Made by a program: the position numbers and the translations under genes. 64,000 bases of DNA from Notospermus geniculatus (taxonomy: Eukaryota; Nemertea; Pilidiophora; Heteronemertea; Lineidae): the NCBI GenBank assembly GCA_002633025.1, contig NMRB01000192.1, positions 450,182 through 514,181 on the forward strand, given 5' to 3'. The notes beneath the pieces were generated by a model. The model did no database searches. It was given only the letters and a program-made list of their open reading frames with translations, and had not been told where the DNA came from. This document shows, in pieces, positions 33,012 to 63,910 of the stretch (position 1 is its first letter; every line of letters begins with the position of its first letter).

Positions 33012-36000
33012 ATGAAGGCGTGTGTGGTCTTGATTCTAGCAGCGAATGCTCTCCTGCTGTTGACGGAGAGCAAGAGCATTGGTCCCCCAAACAAAGCCAA
33101 GCGGGCCAAACGATCCTCGTGGAGTGATCCGTTCGTAGCGGACAAGAGAGACGAACTATTCAATGCCTTAAACGGATTGGAGAGAGCGAGGCGGCGTTTT
33201 GAATCTGGGAGAGGTAACCAGTACCTTAATCCAATGGCTTATCTGTTCGATGGAACCCTGACAGCAGTAGATGATGAAAATGACGGTGACAACAGGCCTT
33301 CTTTCTACCGAGAAGGCGAGGAGGGCCCTGATGCGGATGGGTACAGCATGAGAAAAAAATCGGAATACGCGCCGTATCGTACCTACCCCAGGCCGGCGGA
33401 CATGGCCGAGTTGGAAAATATATTAGCATCGCCAGCAAAAGCGAGAGCCAAGAGGCCGGTCTCGGATAGCAGTGAAGAATCTGATACTGGTTCTGATGAA
33501 GTGCCTGATGAAGATGACAACGAAGTGAACCCGGTGTCTCGCCAGCAGTTGGAGATGTTGCTTCGGAAGGCGGAGGAGTACGAGAAGAAGGCCGTTGATG
33601 AGGAGACTGCCGAGGAAGTGGAACCACCGAGTACCGTGGAGCCCGTCTCTAGTGATGAGATGGAGAGCGTGCTCGCTGGTGAGGACACGGGCGAGAGCAG
33701 TGAATCCAAAGAACCAGCCACAGAAGGCGAGGCGAATTCTGACGAAGAAGAAAACGAGAGCGAAGAAGTCGATAACGATTATGGTAAATTCCCACCCAAG
33801 ATGCCTGAAATCAACAAAGAATGGTTAATAAATCAGTACCTGAAAGCGGCCGGGGAGGAGGCAAGTAAGAAGCATAAACGAGTGGCTAGAAGACCGATGG
33901 ATGTGATGGACGACACGCCAGACGAACCTGACCTCACCCCCGAGGAGGCTGAGGAGGTCGCCGAGGAAATCGAAGAGGAAGCAGCAGCCAGTGAGGAGGC
34001 GAAATACACGAAAAAAGACTTAGAGAACTTGGTTGAGGAATACGCGATAGAAAATAAGTTGATTAGTAAAGAGAATGAGTTCTTAGCAACGGCGTTGAAC
34101 GCGGCAACTCTGGGTCAGATTGAAAGAAGTGATAAGTACTTAGGACAGCAATATCAGGCGTTGCAGAATGCCGTTAAGGTGGAAGAAGCTTTGCAGAATC
34201 TCAAAAACGGCGAAGACGACGAGGAAGACGAGCCTGTCGATAAGAGGGTGGTCAAAAAGAATGATGAGGAGGAGGAATTTGAGAAATTGCCGGAAGAAAT
34301 GCCGGAGGAGGCGGAAGAGAAGGGTGAATGGCTCGATGGGCCTATACCGGAGGGATATGAAATTCCTGATGAAGATAGTCCAGGTGAGTATTCGGCGGCC
34401 GCTGTACTTCTCCAAGCCCTTCTTTAAGGCCCTTTTCCGACAAAAAATGTTTCTCAAGCAGTCTACTTTCAATGAACGTTGTAACGTAGCACTATCTACC
34501 GTTGCTACATGTACTTTAGTCAGGCAAAGCGACTCATCAACATCGGCTGGAAACTTCTCATTTAGATCGTGATAACACTTTGAAACCGTATTTTGAAAGA
34601 AAAAACTCGGCCATTAGAGTCTGGGAATTCTCAAAATACCCTTAAGACTGAGTGGTAATTTAATGGTATTTTACTTATTGAACAAAAGGATCTTTTTTCG
34701 AGTATAAATGAAAATTATTCTCCAGTGCTGTTCAAAAATCTTATGATACGTTCTAATTGCTTGTTTCCAGAATTTACACAGCTGAATCCATTTCTTCGCA
34801 AAATGATAAAAATATATGGTCCAGAGAAAGCAAGGGAGATCCTCACAAAACGAGAGGATGAGGATGATGTACCTTCCATCCCTGTAGAGGAAGAAGATGT
34901 TCCGAGTGGTAAGTAAATTNTTAGTAAAGAGAATGAGTTCTTGGCGACGGCGTTGAACGCGGCAACTCTGGGTCAGATTGAAAGAAGTGATAAGTACTTA
35001 GGACAGCAATATCAGGCGTTGCAGAATGCCGTTAAGGTGGAAGAAGCTTTGCAGAATCTCAAAAACGGCGAAGACGACGAGGAAGACGAGCCTGTCGATA
35101 AGAGGGTGGTCAAAAAGAATGATGAGGAGGAGGAATTTGAGAAATTGCCGGAAGAAATGCCGGAGGAGGCGGAAGAGAAGGGTGAATGGCTCGATGGGCC
35201 AATACCGGAGGGATATGAAATTCCTGATGAAGATAGTCCAGGTGAGTATTCGGCGGCCGCTGTACTTGTCCAAGCCCTTCTTTAAGGCCCTTTTCCGACA
35301 AAAAATGTTTCTCAAGCAGTCTACTTTCAATGAACGTTGTAACGTTGCACTATCTACCGTTGCTACATGTACTTTAGTCAGGCAAAGCGACTCATCAACA
35401 TCGGCTGGAAACTTCTCATTTAGATCGTGATAACACTTTGAAGCCGTATTTTGAAAGAAAAAACTCGGCCATTAGAGTCTGGGAATTCTCAAAATACCCT
35501 TAAGACTGAGTGGTATTACTAATTGAACAAAAGGATCTTTTTTGAAAAGAAATGAAAATTATTCTCCAGTGCTGTTCAAAAATCTTATGATACGTTCTAA
35601 TTGCTTGTTTCCAGAATTTACACAGCTGAATCCATTTCTTCGCAAAATGATAAAAATATATGGTCCAGAGAAAGCAAGGGAGATCCTCACAAAACGAGAG
35701 GATGAGGATGATGTACCCTCCATCCCAGTAGAGGAAGAAGATGTTCCGAGTGGTAAGTAAATTTCAATTTTTTAAAGATTTCTTGCGGGTTACGGAAGAT
35801 CAACGCCAAAGGGTTTCCTGCATATTTTTCAATATGGCCACCACAGCCGCCATTTTGAATTTGTCACTGCAAGTCATCACCTGACCATTTTGTAATAGTC
35901 GGCAGTACATGTGGAGTCGTTGCCGATGAATCATGTACGGCGGTGTGATTTGCAACTTCACATGATCCTGAGGTAATCAGTGGTTCTTGGCAATCGCTCC

Positions 36001-37719
36001 CTTCGTCATCGCAAACAGTGACTAAGGAAGCAAGTGCTAAGAACGACAGTGATTACCACAGGATGGCCAACCGTACCTTAAAGAAGGCAACTCGTGTCCC
36101 GACTTGGTGTTTATTGGAAGATGTGTCTTGGCGAACCAAGTTGGCAGTTGCCTTCTTCTCCACTCGGCGTTCACGGAATTGGCGACGTTCCTCTCGAGGC
36201 ATATTGTATGTTGTCTGCATCCGTGCACCCCTGTTGTAGATGCTGAGATCGAGGAAGCTATCGAGCAGACGGTGAGAGAGAAGGATGAGGAAGAGGCAGC
36301 CGAACAAGAAGCCGAAGAGAACGAAATCGCTTCCACCTTAGAACGATTAATATCAAATATGGTGCCCACACAGAAGCGGCAACTTAAAGAACAAATAGCT
36401 GATATAATTGGTAAGGGTTGTGAGAAGTGTCCCCAAGAACGGAGATGAAATGTGACCCGATCTGGGAAAGTCTCCCAAAAGGAAATGGTTAATGGTTACA
36501 ACAATGGTTACACCACAAAAGCTGAAATCAACTAAGCTGTTACAGTCACAAGGAGAGCTATTCTTCAGCAATAAATTGATGACCTAACGCGGCAGTCAAG
36601 GGCCTTGTCACTTGTCCCTTTTCATAGATTGGGTCATGAATTTGTAAACGGTACATGTACGATGACACACTGATCATGCTGATTACATTCTTCTCTCACA
36701 AAAACATCCTTCTTCGCAACACTATCTCATGTTTTTGTAGGTAATCCTAAAGACGCGTGCCCCGCAGTGGAAACATTAGCTGATGGCTGTGAAAATCTCA
36801 TGAAACAATATGCTATAGATTTAGATAAGGAAGCACAGGGCGTCTGCACTAGGCACAAAGTTTGCTATGCATGCGTAAGTATGATTATGTAAAATCTACA
36901 CCAAACATTCTTTCTTTGCACGAATCAATCGGAGCAGGATTCGATTGGTACGTTTTTTCACCAGAAAGGTTGGATGCACCAATTTTGTATTTGGTGTCAT
37001 TCGTCGATTTGTTATGGAAAAAACACGCGTAACCGTGCACCCACCAGCAAATGGGGATGTCCCCATTGAAAGTGTGCCGGAAATGACACCATACGTCATG
37101 CAGAGTCAATGTAGGCATTTTACACGAAATGTCCCCACTTGGATAGGATCATGATATAATGTCCGCAGTTGGTCGATATGTGACGGCCGTGCCATTTCTA
37201 TACCAACCAACTGGGGACACACAGCCATATACATGTAAATGCACACATAAACGTGGACGTCATTCGTTCCTCCATTTGTCTAGTATAGAAAGGAATGCCC
37301 CCATTCGAAAAGCTACATTTTAAAGGTGTTTAGCTGCTAGGGGCGCTTAGTTGAAGTGTCAATTTGCAAGTAGTCTACCGAAGTGCCACTGGACTGGCTA
37401 CATGGAAATTTCGTTGGTCGCAAACTTGAGGATCATGAAAGGTACATGTGCGGTATAGATTTCATCGTGAATACAAGTCATGTTGTTTCTTCAGGGTTCA
37501 AGCATTGACGACAGACGTCTGTCCCGAGACAATTGTGATAAGCTTTTCCTCCGCGAGGCGGAGCAACGGTGCCGGGGTGAGGAATCATGTAAAGAGGGCG
37601 CCTCTGGTCTCTTCCTCCTCATGGATCGTGAGCACAGCTACATCGACGACCCATCTGAAACGACCAGTGAAATCTGTAACAAGAAATGTGTCGCTCGGTT
37701 TATACTGGGACTGGTCTAA
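33012..37719 (+). CDS. Secreted acidic precursor with dibasic sites and Cys-rich C-terminus (putative prohormone)
   Basis: Coding exons 33012-34383, 34771-34908 (or its duplicate 35615-35752), 36240-36410, 36741-36874 and 37495-37719 join in phase to give about 679 residues. I start at ATG 33012: MKACVVLILAANALLLLTES is a clear signal peptide, and TTTTAG at 32989-32994 looks like the acceptor of a 5'UTR intron. The mature part is rich in Glu/Asp and has many prohormone-convertase-type sites (KRAKR, KHKR, ARR, DKR, KK). A helical segment around ENEFLATALNAATLGQIERS precedes them. The last two exons hold ten cysteines, including an HKVCYAC motif and DNCDKLF. This is the style of granins and neuropeptide precursors, routed to dense-core granules, but I do not recognise the family. 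HxxCYxC recalls secreted PLA2-like folds only loosely. Exon structure is seen in the sequence; function is inferred. Confidence 0.75.
34063..34919 (+). repeat. Direct repeat copy 1: tail of precursor exon 1 through exon 2
   Basis: From TTAGTAAAGAGAATGAG to GTAAGTAAATT this segment is almost identical to 34921-35764. It ends at a single N. It holds the last part of coding exon 1, intron 1 and exon 2. Confidence 0.9.
34921..35764 (+). pseudogene. Direct repeat copy 2: exon 1 tail, intron and exon 2 again
   Basis: The copy begins in mid-exon with no splice acceptor, directly after a single N at 34920. It repeats exon 1 sequence to 35241, the same GT donor, and exon 2 at 35615-35752. A transcript cannot enter the exon 1 fragment by splicing. 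Overlapping contig ends or haplotypes joined without merging is the simplest reading; the true gene probably has one exon 1 and one exon 2. Confidence 0.8.
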
Positions 37720-39362
37720 AACCAGCGTCTGATGACGTGGCATCACTGAATTCGTTCGTATTGGTGACGTCACCAGGAGCACTTCTAAAATATGGCAGAC
37801 GATCTCACCACGTGACAACCTCCACAGCAGCTCCGGACTTGACAACTTCCGGTCGTCAATTCTATTACAATATTCTATTGGATCTGCTAAGGAGAGTGAT
37901 CACGTGATATCAATGATTGAAATGAGATTGAGATTGAAGTGCTGACGTCATGGATTGGGTGATGTCATGTAGGCCTATCGTGCTGATGATGTGAAATAAC
38001 GATTACTGACTGTGCCTATTTTCTTAGTAAATCAACTATTTGTCCTCAAACTGTTGATTTGGACGTGCAATAGTTGTGATAGTTATTTTCTCTAGAATTT
38101 GAAGCGAGGAACTTTAGTGTAAATCTTGACATATCAGAGTCAATACGAAGGTTAAGTAGGGTGACAAATACTAGAGCTCAATGGCTGCCAACATGTGCAC
38201 ATAAAAATATCAAAGTCGTAGATTTATTTCATTTGAAATGCCTATAGGTAAAAAATTTAATCATATTTTACGTGATTTCTTAAGTGATTTTTTTCACGCT
38301 TTAAGTATAGGTAGGCATACGTGTTTTTATTCTTAAGGTGTCGAGTTAGGTGTTTCTGCGATACACAAGTTCACTATACCGGTAAAATAAGACTTAAAAT
38401 GTGATTTTGTTTTCTTTATGAAAACCGTCGAGGGCAAATTAGCACGGATTACCCCAAAATTATTCGCTCTACTTGTAGTAGTTGTCCAAAAAAACATTTA
38501 CGACGGATCACCCTTTGGTTTTGGAGCAAAGAGCGTGCGTGGACGGGGGATACACCAGTTCCAAGATGGTAGGGTCTGCCTTGATATTGTCGTCCTACGT
38601 GCTCTTATAAATAGGGCCTATGTACGTAGGTCACAATTTAGTTGCTTTTATCCAATACCAAATTTGGTGTTGAAAACTTTACATACGAACTAATTGTAGG
38701 GTCAACGCTGATCTCTGGTTTCAATGGTTTTATCATCATCTTACTGTATGTTCGTAATTTGAAATAAGTGTGCACATGGGGCAGCCAAATAGCTCCTTCA
38801 ATCTATTTTTTTCTTTTCTTTTTTTATTTATTCTTAGTTTCTGCGACGAAGGTGACATATGATACAAGTAATGTAAATAGAACACAAAAGCTTAATGCCA
38901 CGCCGTGTATCATGATTGGAACAGGTGTTGGCCGAAAACGTGGATTCTTTTTGTGTTGTCCAGCGTTTGTTTCATGGCAAATGAAATGTACCTGTATGTC
39001 GATGTTCATTGCATGGGATAATTCTCTTCTTCTGTACACACTGCTTTTTGAGCCTTGGAATCAAATGAGTCAGTAGCCTAATATCAAAAATGCATAGGCG
39101 AGCCGCTTATGAATTTTTGGTACATTTATTTTTGGTAATACCTCAAATGAGGAGTCGCATACATCAATATTTCATAGCGACATTTCCTGGTAGACGCTGA
39201 TGAAATTTTGGTCAGTTCTAAACTAATGACACTAATGACTTTAGGCCATAAAGAAAAGTGAGTTTGTTCTGTATCGAATCCTGGATTTTTTCCATCTGTT
39301 CACAAAACAGTTACATATACCGATATTCAGGACTACAGATAAACGTCGTTCTTCATTTAGAC

Positions 39363-39485
39363 AGCTTTCGCAAAGCCCCCGAAATGCCAACCCGAACGCC
39401 ATTCCTATTGTTCGTCGCCACGAAGAGAGCACTGAACAAATGAGTAGACGTTCGCTTTGGCGTTTCGGGGGCTTCGCGAAAACTC
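39363..39485. mobile_element. MITE, TTTCGCAAAGCC family
   Basis: CTTTCGCAAAGCCCCCGAAA pairs with TTTCGGGGGCTTCGCGAAAA. The central GTTCGTCGCCACGAAGAGAG matches the other members in reverse orientation. Confidence 0.75.
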
Positions 39486-39623
39486 TGCAGATCGAATGTG
39501 GTTTTGTCGAGTGAACAAGTTCTAGCACTGGTATAAAAATATTTCTTAAAAAATGCATTATGAGTCAAGTTACGGTACTGTCCATTAATTTGACCAATCA
39601 GGACGATAAAATCAGTCTTCAGC

Positions 39624-39749
39624 TAATGGGTGATATGAATAAAAGTTAGCAAATGCTTTTACTTCAGATTTGTACAGCATACCGTAGTGCATTTGTACTG
39701 CAAAATCCAAGTAAAAGCATTTGCTAGTCTTTATTCATATGACCCATTA
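39624..39749. mobile_element. Foldback element, TAATGGGTGATATGAATAAA ends
   Basis: TAATGGGTGATATGAATAAA pairs with TTTATTCATATGACCCATTA, and AGCAAATGCTTTTACTT pairs with AAGTAAAAGCATTTGCT. No coding frame. Confidence 0.75.
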
Positions 39750-40390
39750 TCTAGGTACCTGTCTATCAGCTATAACCCCTACTTTTTTTGTCCCTCCCTT
39801 TAACGACACCAAGGGCGTCGAAATCCCTCCACTATGTTTTTATCCTTCAATGCAAAGACAAAACTAAAACCCACCCGTAAATGAAAGGGTTCATTGGCAT
39901 AAAAACAGTACAAAATGTATATTTTGTGTGATGAAAGAGAGAAAGAATAGATTCGATTTTGAAATTGGTAATTAAATACATGGGAACGGAAGTTGAAATG
40001 TTGGTGCAGGCGCAGTCGCTTGTTACAGACTGTCTGCCAGACAGAGTTCTGGAGCTGCAGCCAGTAGCTGTAGTGGTAGATAGTCACGTGATATTTTTAA
40101 AAATTTTCTTTGGTATCTGTTCGGCGTTAGAGTAGGTGAGGCTGATTTATTTGAATATAAGCACCAATGTAGCGGAGAGCTCAAAAATACAAACACTCTT
40201 CAGTGAATGACATCGTCGACAAACATGCAGCCGATATTGGCTGTTTATCTTGCCTCGTTCCCACAGTGCGACAATGTACTCAGTACATTTTATCGTTGAT
40301 ACGTCATCCAGTTTGGAAAAAAACAATATACACCACATAATCTGTTATTGGCACTGGGTGTCTTTTTTCCATTTACATGTAGCTGTTCAA

Positions 40391-40770
40391 TAGTGAGGTT
40401 TCGCAAATCTGACGAAACACGAAATACGAAATTGGACTTGAGTTCCATGACGTAATATATTTCAAGAGAGGGTTGGTACCACAAACATCGCCTGCTGCAA
40501 GAGCGTCTTTTAGCTTTTAGACCGATAGAGTTACAATGTATTTTAAACTTTGAATTTTTTCTTTCGTTTCCACTTCGTAGACGAAATGGAAATATAAAAA
40601 TTCAAGATGCACCATAACTCTCCCGGTCTTACATGATATGCTGAAAGACGCGCTGGCAGGAGGGACATTTGTGGTACCAACCATCTCCTGAAATACATTA
40701 CGTCATGGAAATGAAGTTGAATTTCGTATTTCGTACTTCGTGTTTCGTCAGATTTGCGAAACCTCACTAT
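40391..40770. mobile_element. Foldback element, TAGTGAGGTTTCGCAAATCT ends (TA flanks)
   Basis: The left end TAGTGAGGTTTCGCAAATCT pairs with AGATTTGCGAAACCTCACTA at the right, and the stem continues through ACGAAACACGAAATACGAAA for more than 70 bp. TA at both edges would fit a Tc1/mariner-type duplication, though TA is also part of the repeat. Confidence 0.75.
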
Positions 40771-40880
40771 TACATTGTACCTTCTAATCCCGAATCTCAA
40801 AAAAAGGTTTATTGATGAAGCAACGTTTTGTCGGTGCTCGGCGGGACTCTAAAACTAAGAAAATTGTGTATGAAGTAATT

Positions 40881-41014
40881 CGGGAGTTTGAGATATCGCT
40901 CCGAACGATAACGTCAACGCTAAAAACTATTTCTGACTTACATTTGCAATGTAAAAAATAACGTAATCAGTAGCCTATATATTACGTTAGCGGAACGATC
41001 TCTTCAACTCTCTG
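40881..41014. mobile_element. Diverged AGGGAG-type foldback element
   Basis: CGGGAGTTTGAGATATCGCT faces GGAACGATCTCTTCAACTCT with mismatches; an inner GATAACGTCAACGC arm is only partly paired. It is an old relative of 8064-8206. Confidence 0.45.
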
Positions 41015-41794
41015 TTGTCTAATAAAAGAACGTTAAATTGATGCTCAATCAGACAGTACGTTCCTAGACATTCCAGTGTACCTGTACACACTCATTTGCA
41101 GTTTTCATTCCAAATTATAATTCATTCCAAATTTAGACTTGACTTGATCACAGAGTTCCGCCGGGTATGACAACTCGTTCTGATTACATGATAGTCTGTC
41201 AACCATTCCTGAACCACTGCCAGGGTCAATTTTTCGAGAGAAAAAAATATGTAACAAAAGTTAGAATTGCACCTGAAACCAGTCGCATTGGTATTCATCA
41301 GAAAACTGGTTTCTGTGGACAAATTTCTGTGCATAAATTGGTGGGGATATTTATCAGTTTTGATTAAATTGACACTGCCAGTGACGAGTTTTGTAATCAA
41401 CAATCAGTACCGGTATATAAAATTTCTTTAAAAACACATCGGGCACTTGGTACTTGTGGAGTTTTGGCCCCAACCCTGTTCTCTTGGCTTCCGTCGCTTC
41501 TATCCTTCTTACGTGATATTGTTAATGAATTTTCCGATGTGTACAGCTGACGTTAACGAACGCAGCATTCGTCTGGTAACAAGGGGATCATGTTTGTAGT
41601 AGAACGTTGCTAAGTGTCGCTGTGTTCGACATCGTGTCGCCATCTTGACTTTGGTTTCGACATCATAATGGAGTCGATGCTGTTACCATATGTATGACAG
41701 GACATCGTTTTCTTAACTTTGTTTAGGTGAACGTTTGTCAACTTCTTACAAAGTTAATTCGAAATTACACCATGTATTGACATGTATTTTGAAA

Positions 41795-42185
41795 ATACTC
41801 TAGTTTCTTGTTTTTAACACACCTTCATTACAAGGTGGTGAGACCGCCTCCATCGTAGTATGCATTGAGCATGACAAAGGCCTCTTTGGAGTAAAAGGCC
41901 AAGGCGGATATAGGGCAGGGTAGGATTGAATTTAGTTGACGCACGTTGTAATTGATCAGACTATGAATGACCTGTGGTTTGGTAGTTGAATGAAATTGAC
42001 CACGTTGACTAGATGGCCCGAAAAGGCCTAGACGTCTCGAGTGGTGCAGACACCGTGCAGCCCAGCGATTGGTCATCCCTGGTGAATGAACTGAAAGACC
42101 CTTTGTGTACGTATTGTGGGGGCGGCACATTCAGTGCCCGCCTTGAATATCTAAAAGGTGTGTTAAAAACAAGAAACTAGAGTAT
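41795..42185. mobile_element. Foldback element, ATACTCTAGTTTCTTGTTTT ends
   Basis: ATACTCTAGTTTCTTGTTTT and TAACACACCTT pair with AAGGTGTGTTA and AAAACAAGAAACTAGAGTAT. TA flanks both ends. No transposase frame. Confidence 0.75.
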
Positions 42186-42257
42186 AGCATGTAATGATAA
42201 ATTGCTAAGTAATTGCTTGGACATGTGGGCCTATTTCGAAAATATGGCATGGCGTGT

Positions 42258-42723
42258 CAACCTCGTCCCCAGGGGTCTTTCCCCTTCTGACAATATGGCG
42301 GACGCTTCACCAACCCCTGGAATCAGCTTTTGGTTTAACGCATTTGATTGGTTGACGGGATATACCCAAAGAAATTTTCAAAATATACCCAAACAAATTT
42401 TCAAAATATTTTGGGTCAAATCAAAAGATTACCTATATCAAGGTTTGAAGCATCCTGGGAACCCAGGGCATTTCACTCTGCATAGCACGTTACAATGGGC
42501 GTGCGAGTAGGGGAGCGCGTTTTAGAGGATGTTGCAAGAGGATGGGTTTGAAGATTTTTCTAAAAAGGAATTTTAAAAAGCACAAATAAGTATTTTAGTT
42601 TAATTATTTTGACTCGTGCTGCCACTTATATAGGCCAAAGATCCCGGTTCAAACCCAGAGCTGATTCCAGGGGTTGGTGAAGCCATATTGTCAGAAAGCA
42701 AACGACCCCTGGGGACGAGGTTG
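42258..42723. mobile_element. 466-bp long-TIR element with perfect 9-bp target duplication
   Basis: CAACCTCGTCCCCAGGGGTC at the left pairs with GACCCCTGGGGACGAGGTTG at the right (split by small indels). The arms run about 65-70 bp through CTGACAATATGGC and CACCAACCCCTGGAATCAGC. ATGGCGTGT lies at 42249-42257 and 42724-42732. Long TIRs plus a 9-bp duplication match the Mutator-like superfamily; the element is non-autonomous. Confidence 0.8.
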
Positions 42724-43683
42724 ATGGCGTGTGTGTAGTCCAACATCTAAAACTTAAGTCAAGGTTCAAGATGGCGACCTCACCATTGTTGTACTGCCAC
42801 CAGTTTGACGTGTTCATTGTTCAACTAGGTACTGGTGTAGCCTATCGTACAAATTGAGCGATCTCGTGGACGCTTGACCTTATTAGTATTCAATAAAGTG
42901 CACAAAATCTTAAGTCAGCCAGTACCAAAGTGAGTGTTCGTGTACGCTTAAGTTGTAGTTGGTTAATGTTAGTGTTGCTAAGGGACCAACGCTATCAGTG
43001 GTGACGTCATGTAGCCTATCCCAGTTCTTATAATTGCCTCGGAGGACGTCGTACCTAAAGACTGCTAATTAAATATAGAACGGAACTGCTAATTAAATAT
43101 AGAACGGACTGATAATTAAATATAAAACTCTTTCACTGCCAAGATCGCATTTTGTTAAATTTGAAAAGTTGTAAAAAATGAAAAGTACTCATCCTTAATA
43201 ACATGAAATTATTCGTTAGAAAGCTCTCATGGCGTGGCTACTTTTCAATTGATACCGAATACGGTTTCGTAAATTTTCCGAATTGTCGACATTTTTCTGC
43301 GGTTTTCGGTGAAATTGCGGCCACTGTTGGCAATGAAAGGGTTAACAGGTCAACATTTGAATTAAGCAACATCTGGCTCAGACGGAGGCGGTCAAATGAG
43401 TCTAAACATTTCGGTTATTTTTTGCATGGTACAAATAGCTCTGTCTTTCAGAGTAGGATTTCCCATTCAAAAACACCATCACTGCAATTTGGCATTTTTG
43501 CAGGTGTGGCATTAGTGTAAACATGTGCGTCATACCTTTAAGAAAGTGAGAACGTAACAGAATCTGAACGAGTGTTGGATCATAACGTTCCTTTGGCATA
43601 AATGGAGAATTCGTGTCCCCTAGTCTTGATGATAATCCTATTTTTCGTGTTGCTTATGAATAATGGACAATATACTGGTATTG

Positions 43684-44590
43684 AAGGTGCACAACACGTT
43701 CCCGTTACCCCGCGCACCTACCGTCATAAGTGATACGTGTCTTTCAGTTGCTATTCAAAGCCTCACTTGTTATATTTGTAGCTTATGGAGTCTATCGTGT
43801 ATATCAATGTTCTAATAAATATGATTATATTCCAAAAAGGTTTTATTTTTGTTTTTTACTGTGGCCCTTATTATTAGCCTTAAAGGACGCAGGCCGTGAT
43901 CGTGTGCTGCCACCTGCGCGAAGGAGGTAAAACTACTCCCGACGAGATTTATTGTGGCATTGATTGACGTGACCCCGGTAAAAAAAAAGTACCAAGACGA
44001 TGATGGCAGGCAGTCTAGACGGCGTCAGAACCCAGACGTCCAAGGAAACTGACCACCAGCTGCAGCTATAGGTACATCAGACGGGGCAAGCGCCAGTAGG
44101 CTGTCGTGGCATTGATTGATGGCCACGTGGTTGTTCGGGCGGGAACCAAGGGCGGGGACATTGATGGATCTTCAAGGTGTTTAGCCAGACATATTTTTGT
44201 GGAATGTATTCTTTACTACAAGCTTCGGTTTTGTTTTATTTATTAAAAAAACATTTAGGCCTACGTTGTCTACAGCAGTAGGCCTAATTGAAGTGAAGAG
44301 ATGATAAAATAGGGAGGACAGCGTTATTCGGAGACGTGAGCGCCGCGCGAGTATTGGCGGCAAAGACAGGAACCAAAAAGCGTCACTTTCTGGTTCAGAT
44401 TGGTTCCATTCGTTGCCGCCTACACATCAATGGCGCTAAAAACTAATAAGCTAGACGTCACCTGTCTCTGGCTGTCAGAGCGCCAAAATATGGCTGAGGC
44501 AAGTAATCGAACTACTCTAGGCACGTTGTTGTTGTCGTCGTTACTTCTCCAGCCTGGCCGTGAGAATGGTGAGGGAATCCCCGTAACAAC
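43684..44590 (+). repeat. TPP2 5' flank, copy A
   Basis: This stretch is collinear with 54607-55504 and includes the region just upstream of the TPP2 start codon, hence its probable promoter and 5'UTR. The copies differ by small indels. I cannot point to a TATA box. Confidence 0.75.
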
Positions 44591-54447
<9,857 letters not shown>

Positions 54448-54606
54448 GTAGTTGTAATGTTGGTGCAACTTGTGTCTGCTGACAGGCTGGCAAGAGGTAG
54501 TCACAAGACGGCGGTAATCAATGTCTGCATGGAGTCCAAAGGGTTATGCAACATCAAGTTTTGATTTCGTAATCCCTGGGTTCTTTGAGAAATGAAAGTC
54601 AAATTG

Positions 54607-55504
54607 AAGGTGCACAACACGTTCCCGTTACCCCGCGCACCTCGTGTCTTTCAGTTGCTATTCAAAGCCTCACTTGTTATATTTGTAGCTTATGGAGTCT
54701 ATCGTGTATATCAATGTTCTAATAAATATGATTATATTCCAAAAAGGTTTTATTTTCTTTTTTACTGTGGCCCTTTATGGGCCTTACAAAGGACGCAGGC
54801 CGTGATCGTGTGCTGCCACCTGCGCGAAGGAGGTAAAACTACTCCCGAGGTGTCAACCGCCGTTCGACGAGATTTATTGTGGCATTGATTGACGTGACCC
54901 CGGTAAAAAAAGTACCGAGACGATGATGGCAGGCAGTCTAGACGGCGCCAGAACCCAGACGTCCGAGGAAACTGACCACCAGCTGCAGCTATAGGTACCA
55001 TCAGACGGGGCAAGCGCCAGTAGGCTGTCGTGGCATTGATTGATGGCCACGTGGTTGTTCGGGCGGGAACCAAGGGCGGGGACATTGATGGATCTCAAGG
55101 TGTTTAGCCAGACATATTTTTGTGGAATGTATTCTTTACTACAAGCTTCGGTTTTGTTTTATTTATAAAAAAAACATTTAGGCCTACGTTGTCTACAGCA
55201 GTAATTGAAGTGAAGAGATGATAAAATAGGGAGGACAGCGTTATTCGGAGACGTGAGCGCCGCGAGAGTATTGGCGGCAAAGACATGAACCAAAAAGCGT
55301 CACTTTCTGGTTCAGATTGGTTCCAATCGTTGCCGCGTACACACCAATGGCGCGAAAAACGAATAAGCTAGACGTCACCTGTCTCTGGCTGTCAGAGCGC
55401 CAAAATATGGCTGAGGCAAGTAATCGAACTACTCTATGCACGTTGTTGTCGTCGTTACTTCTCCCACCTGGCCGTGAGAATGGTGAGGGAATCCCCGTAA
55501 CAAC
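54607..55504 (+). repeat. TPP2 5' flank, copy B
   Basis: From GAAGGTGCACAACACGTTCC onward it matches 43684-44590. The join to intron 20 of copy A lies just upstream (about 54560-54606) with no N and no obvious repeat at the junction. Confidence 0.75.

Positions 55505-63910
<8,406 letters not shown>

Larger units (their letters stand above)
37720..43680. other. Gene-poor interval with inverted-repeat elements
   Basis: After the precursor stop codon I find no exon chain with conserved sequence and matching splice phases. The interval holds the elements listed separately at 39363, 39624, 40391, 40881, 41795 and 42258. It also has three short AATTAAATATA(G/A)AAC repeats near 43064-43130. Confidence 0.5.

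Noticed and set aside
43203-43520. 105-codon frame upstream of TPP2
   Set aside because: No recognisable domain and no duplicate to test conservation; low-complexity AT-rich surroundings suggest chance.
43730-43930. Possible terminal exon of a small membrane protein (SLVIFVAYGVYRVYQ...)
   Set aside because: Open in both TPP2 flank copies up to KRFYF, but beyond that the two copies differ by frame-shifting indels and end differently. I found no upstream exon, so support is too weak.
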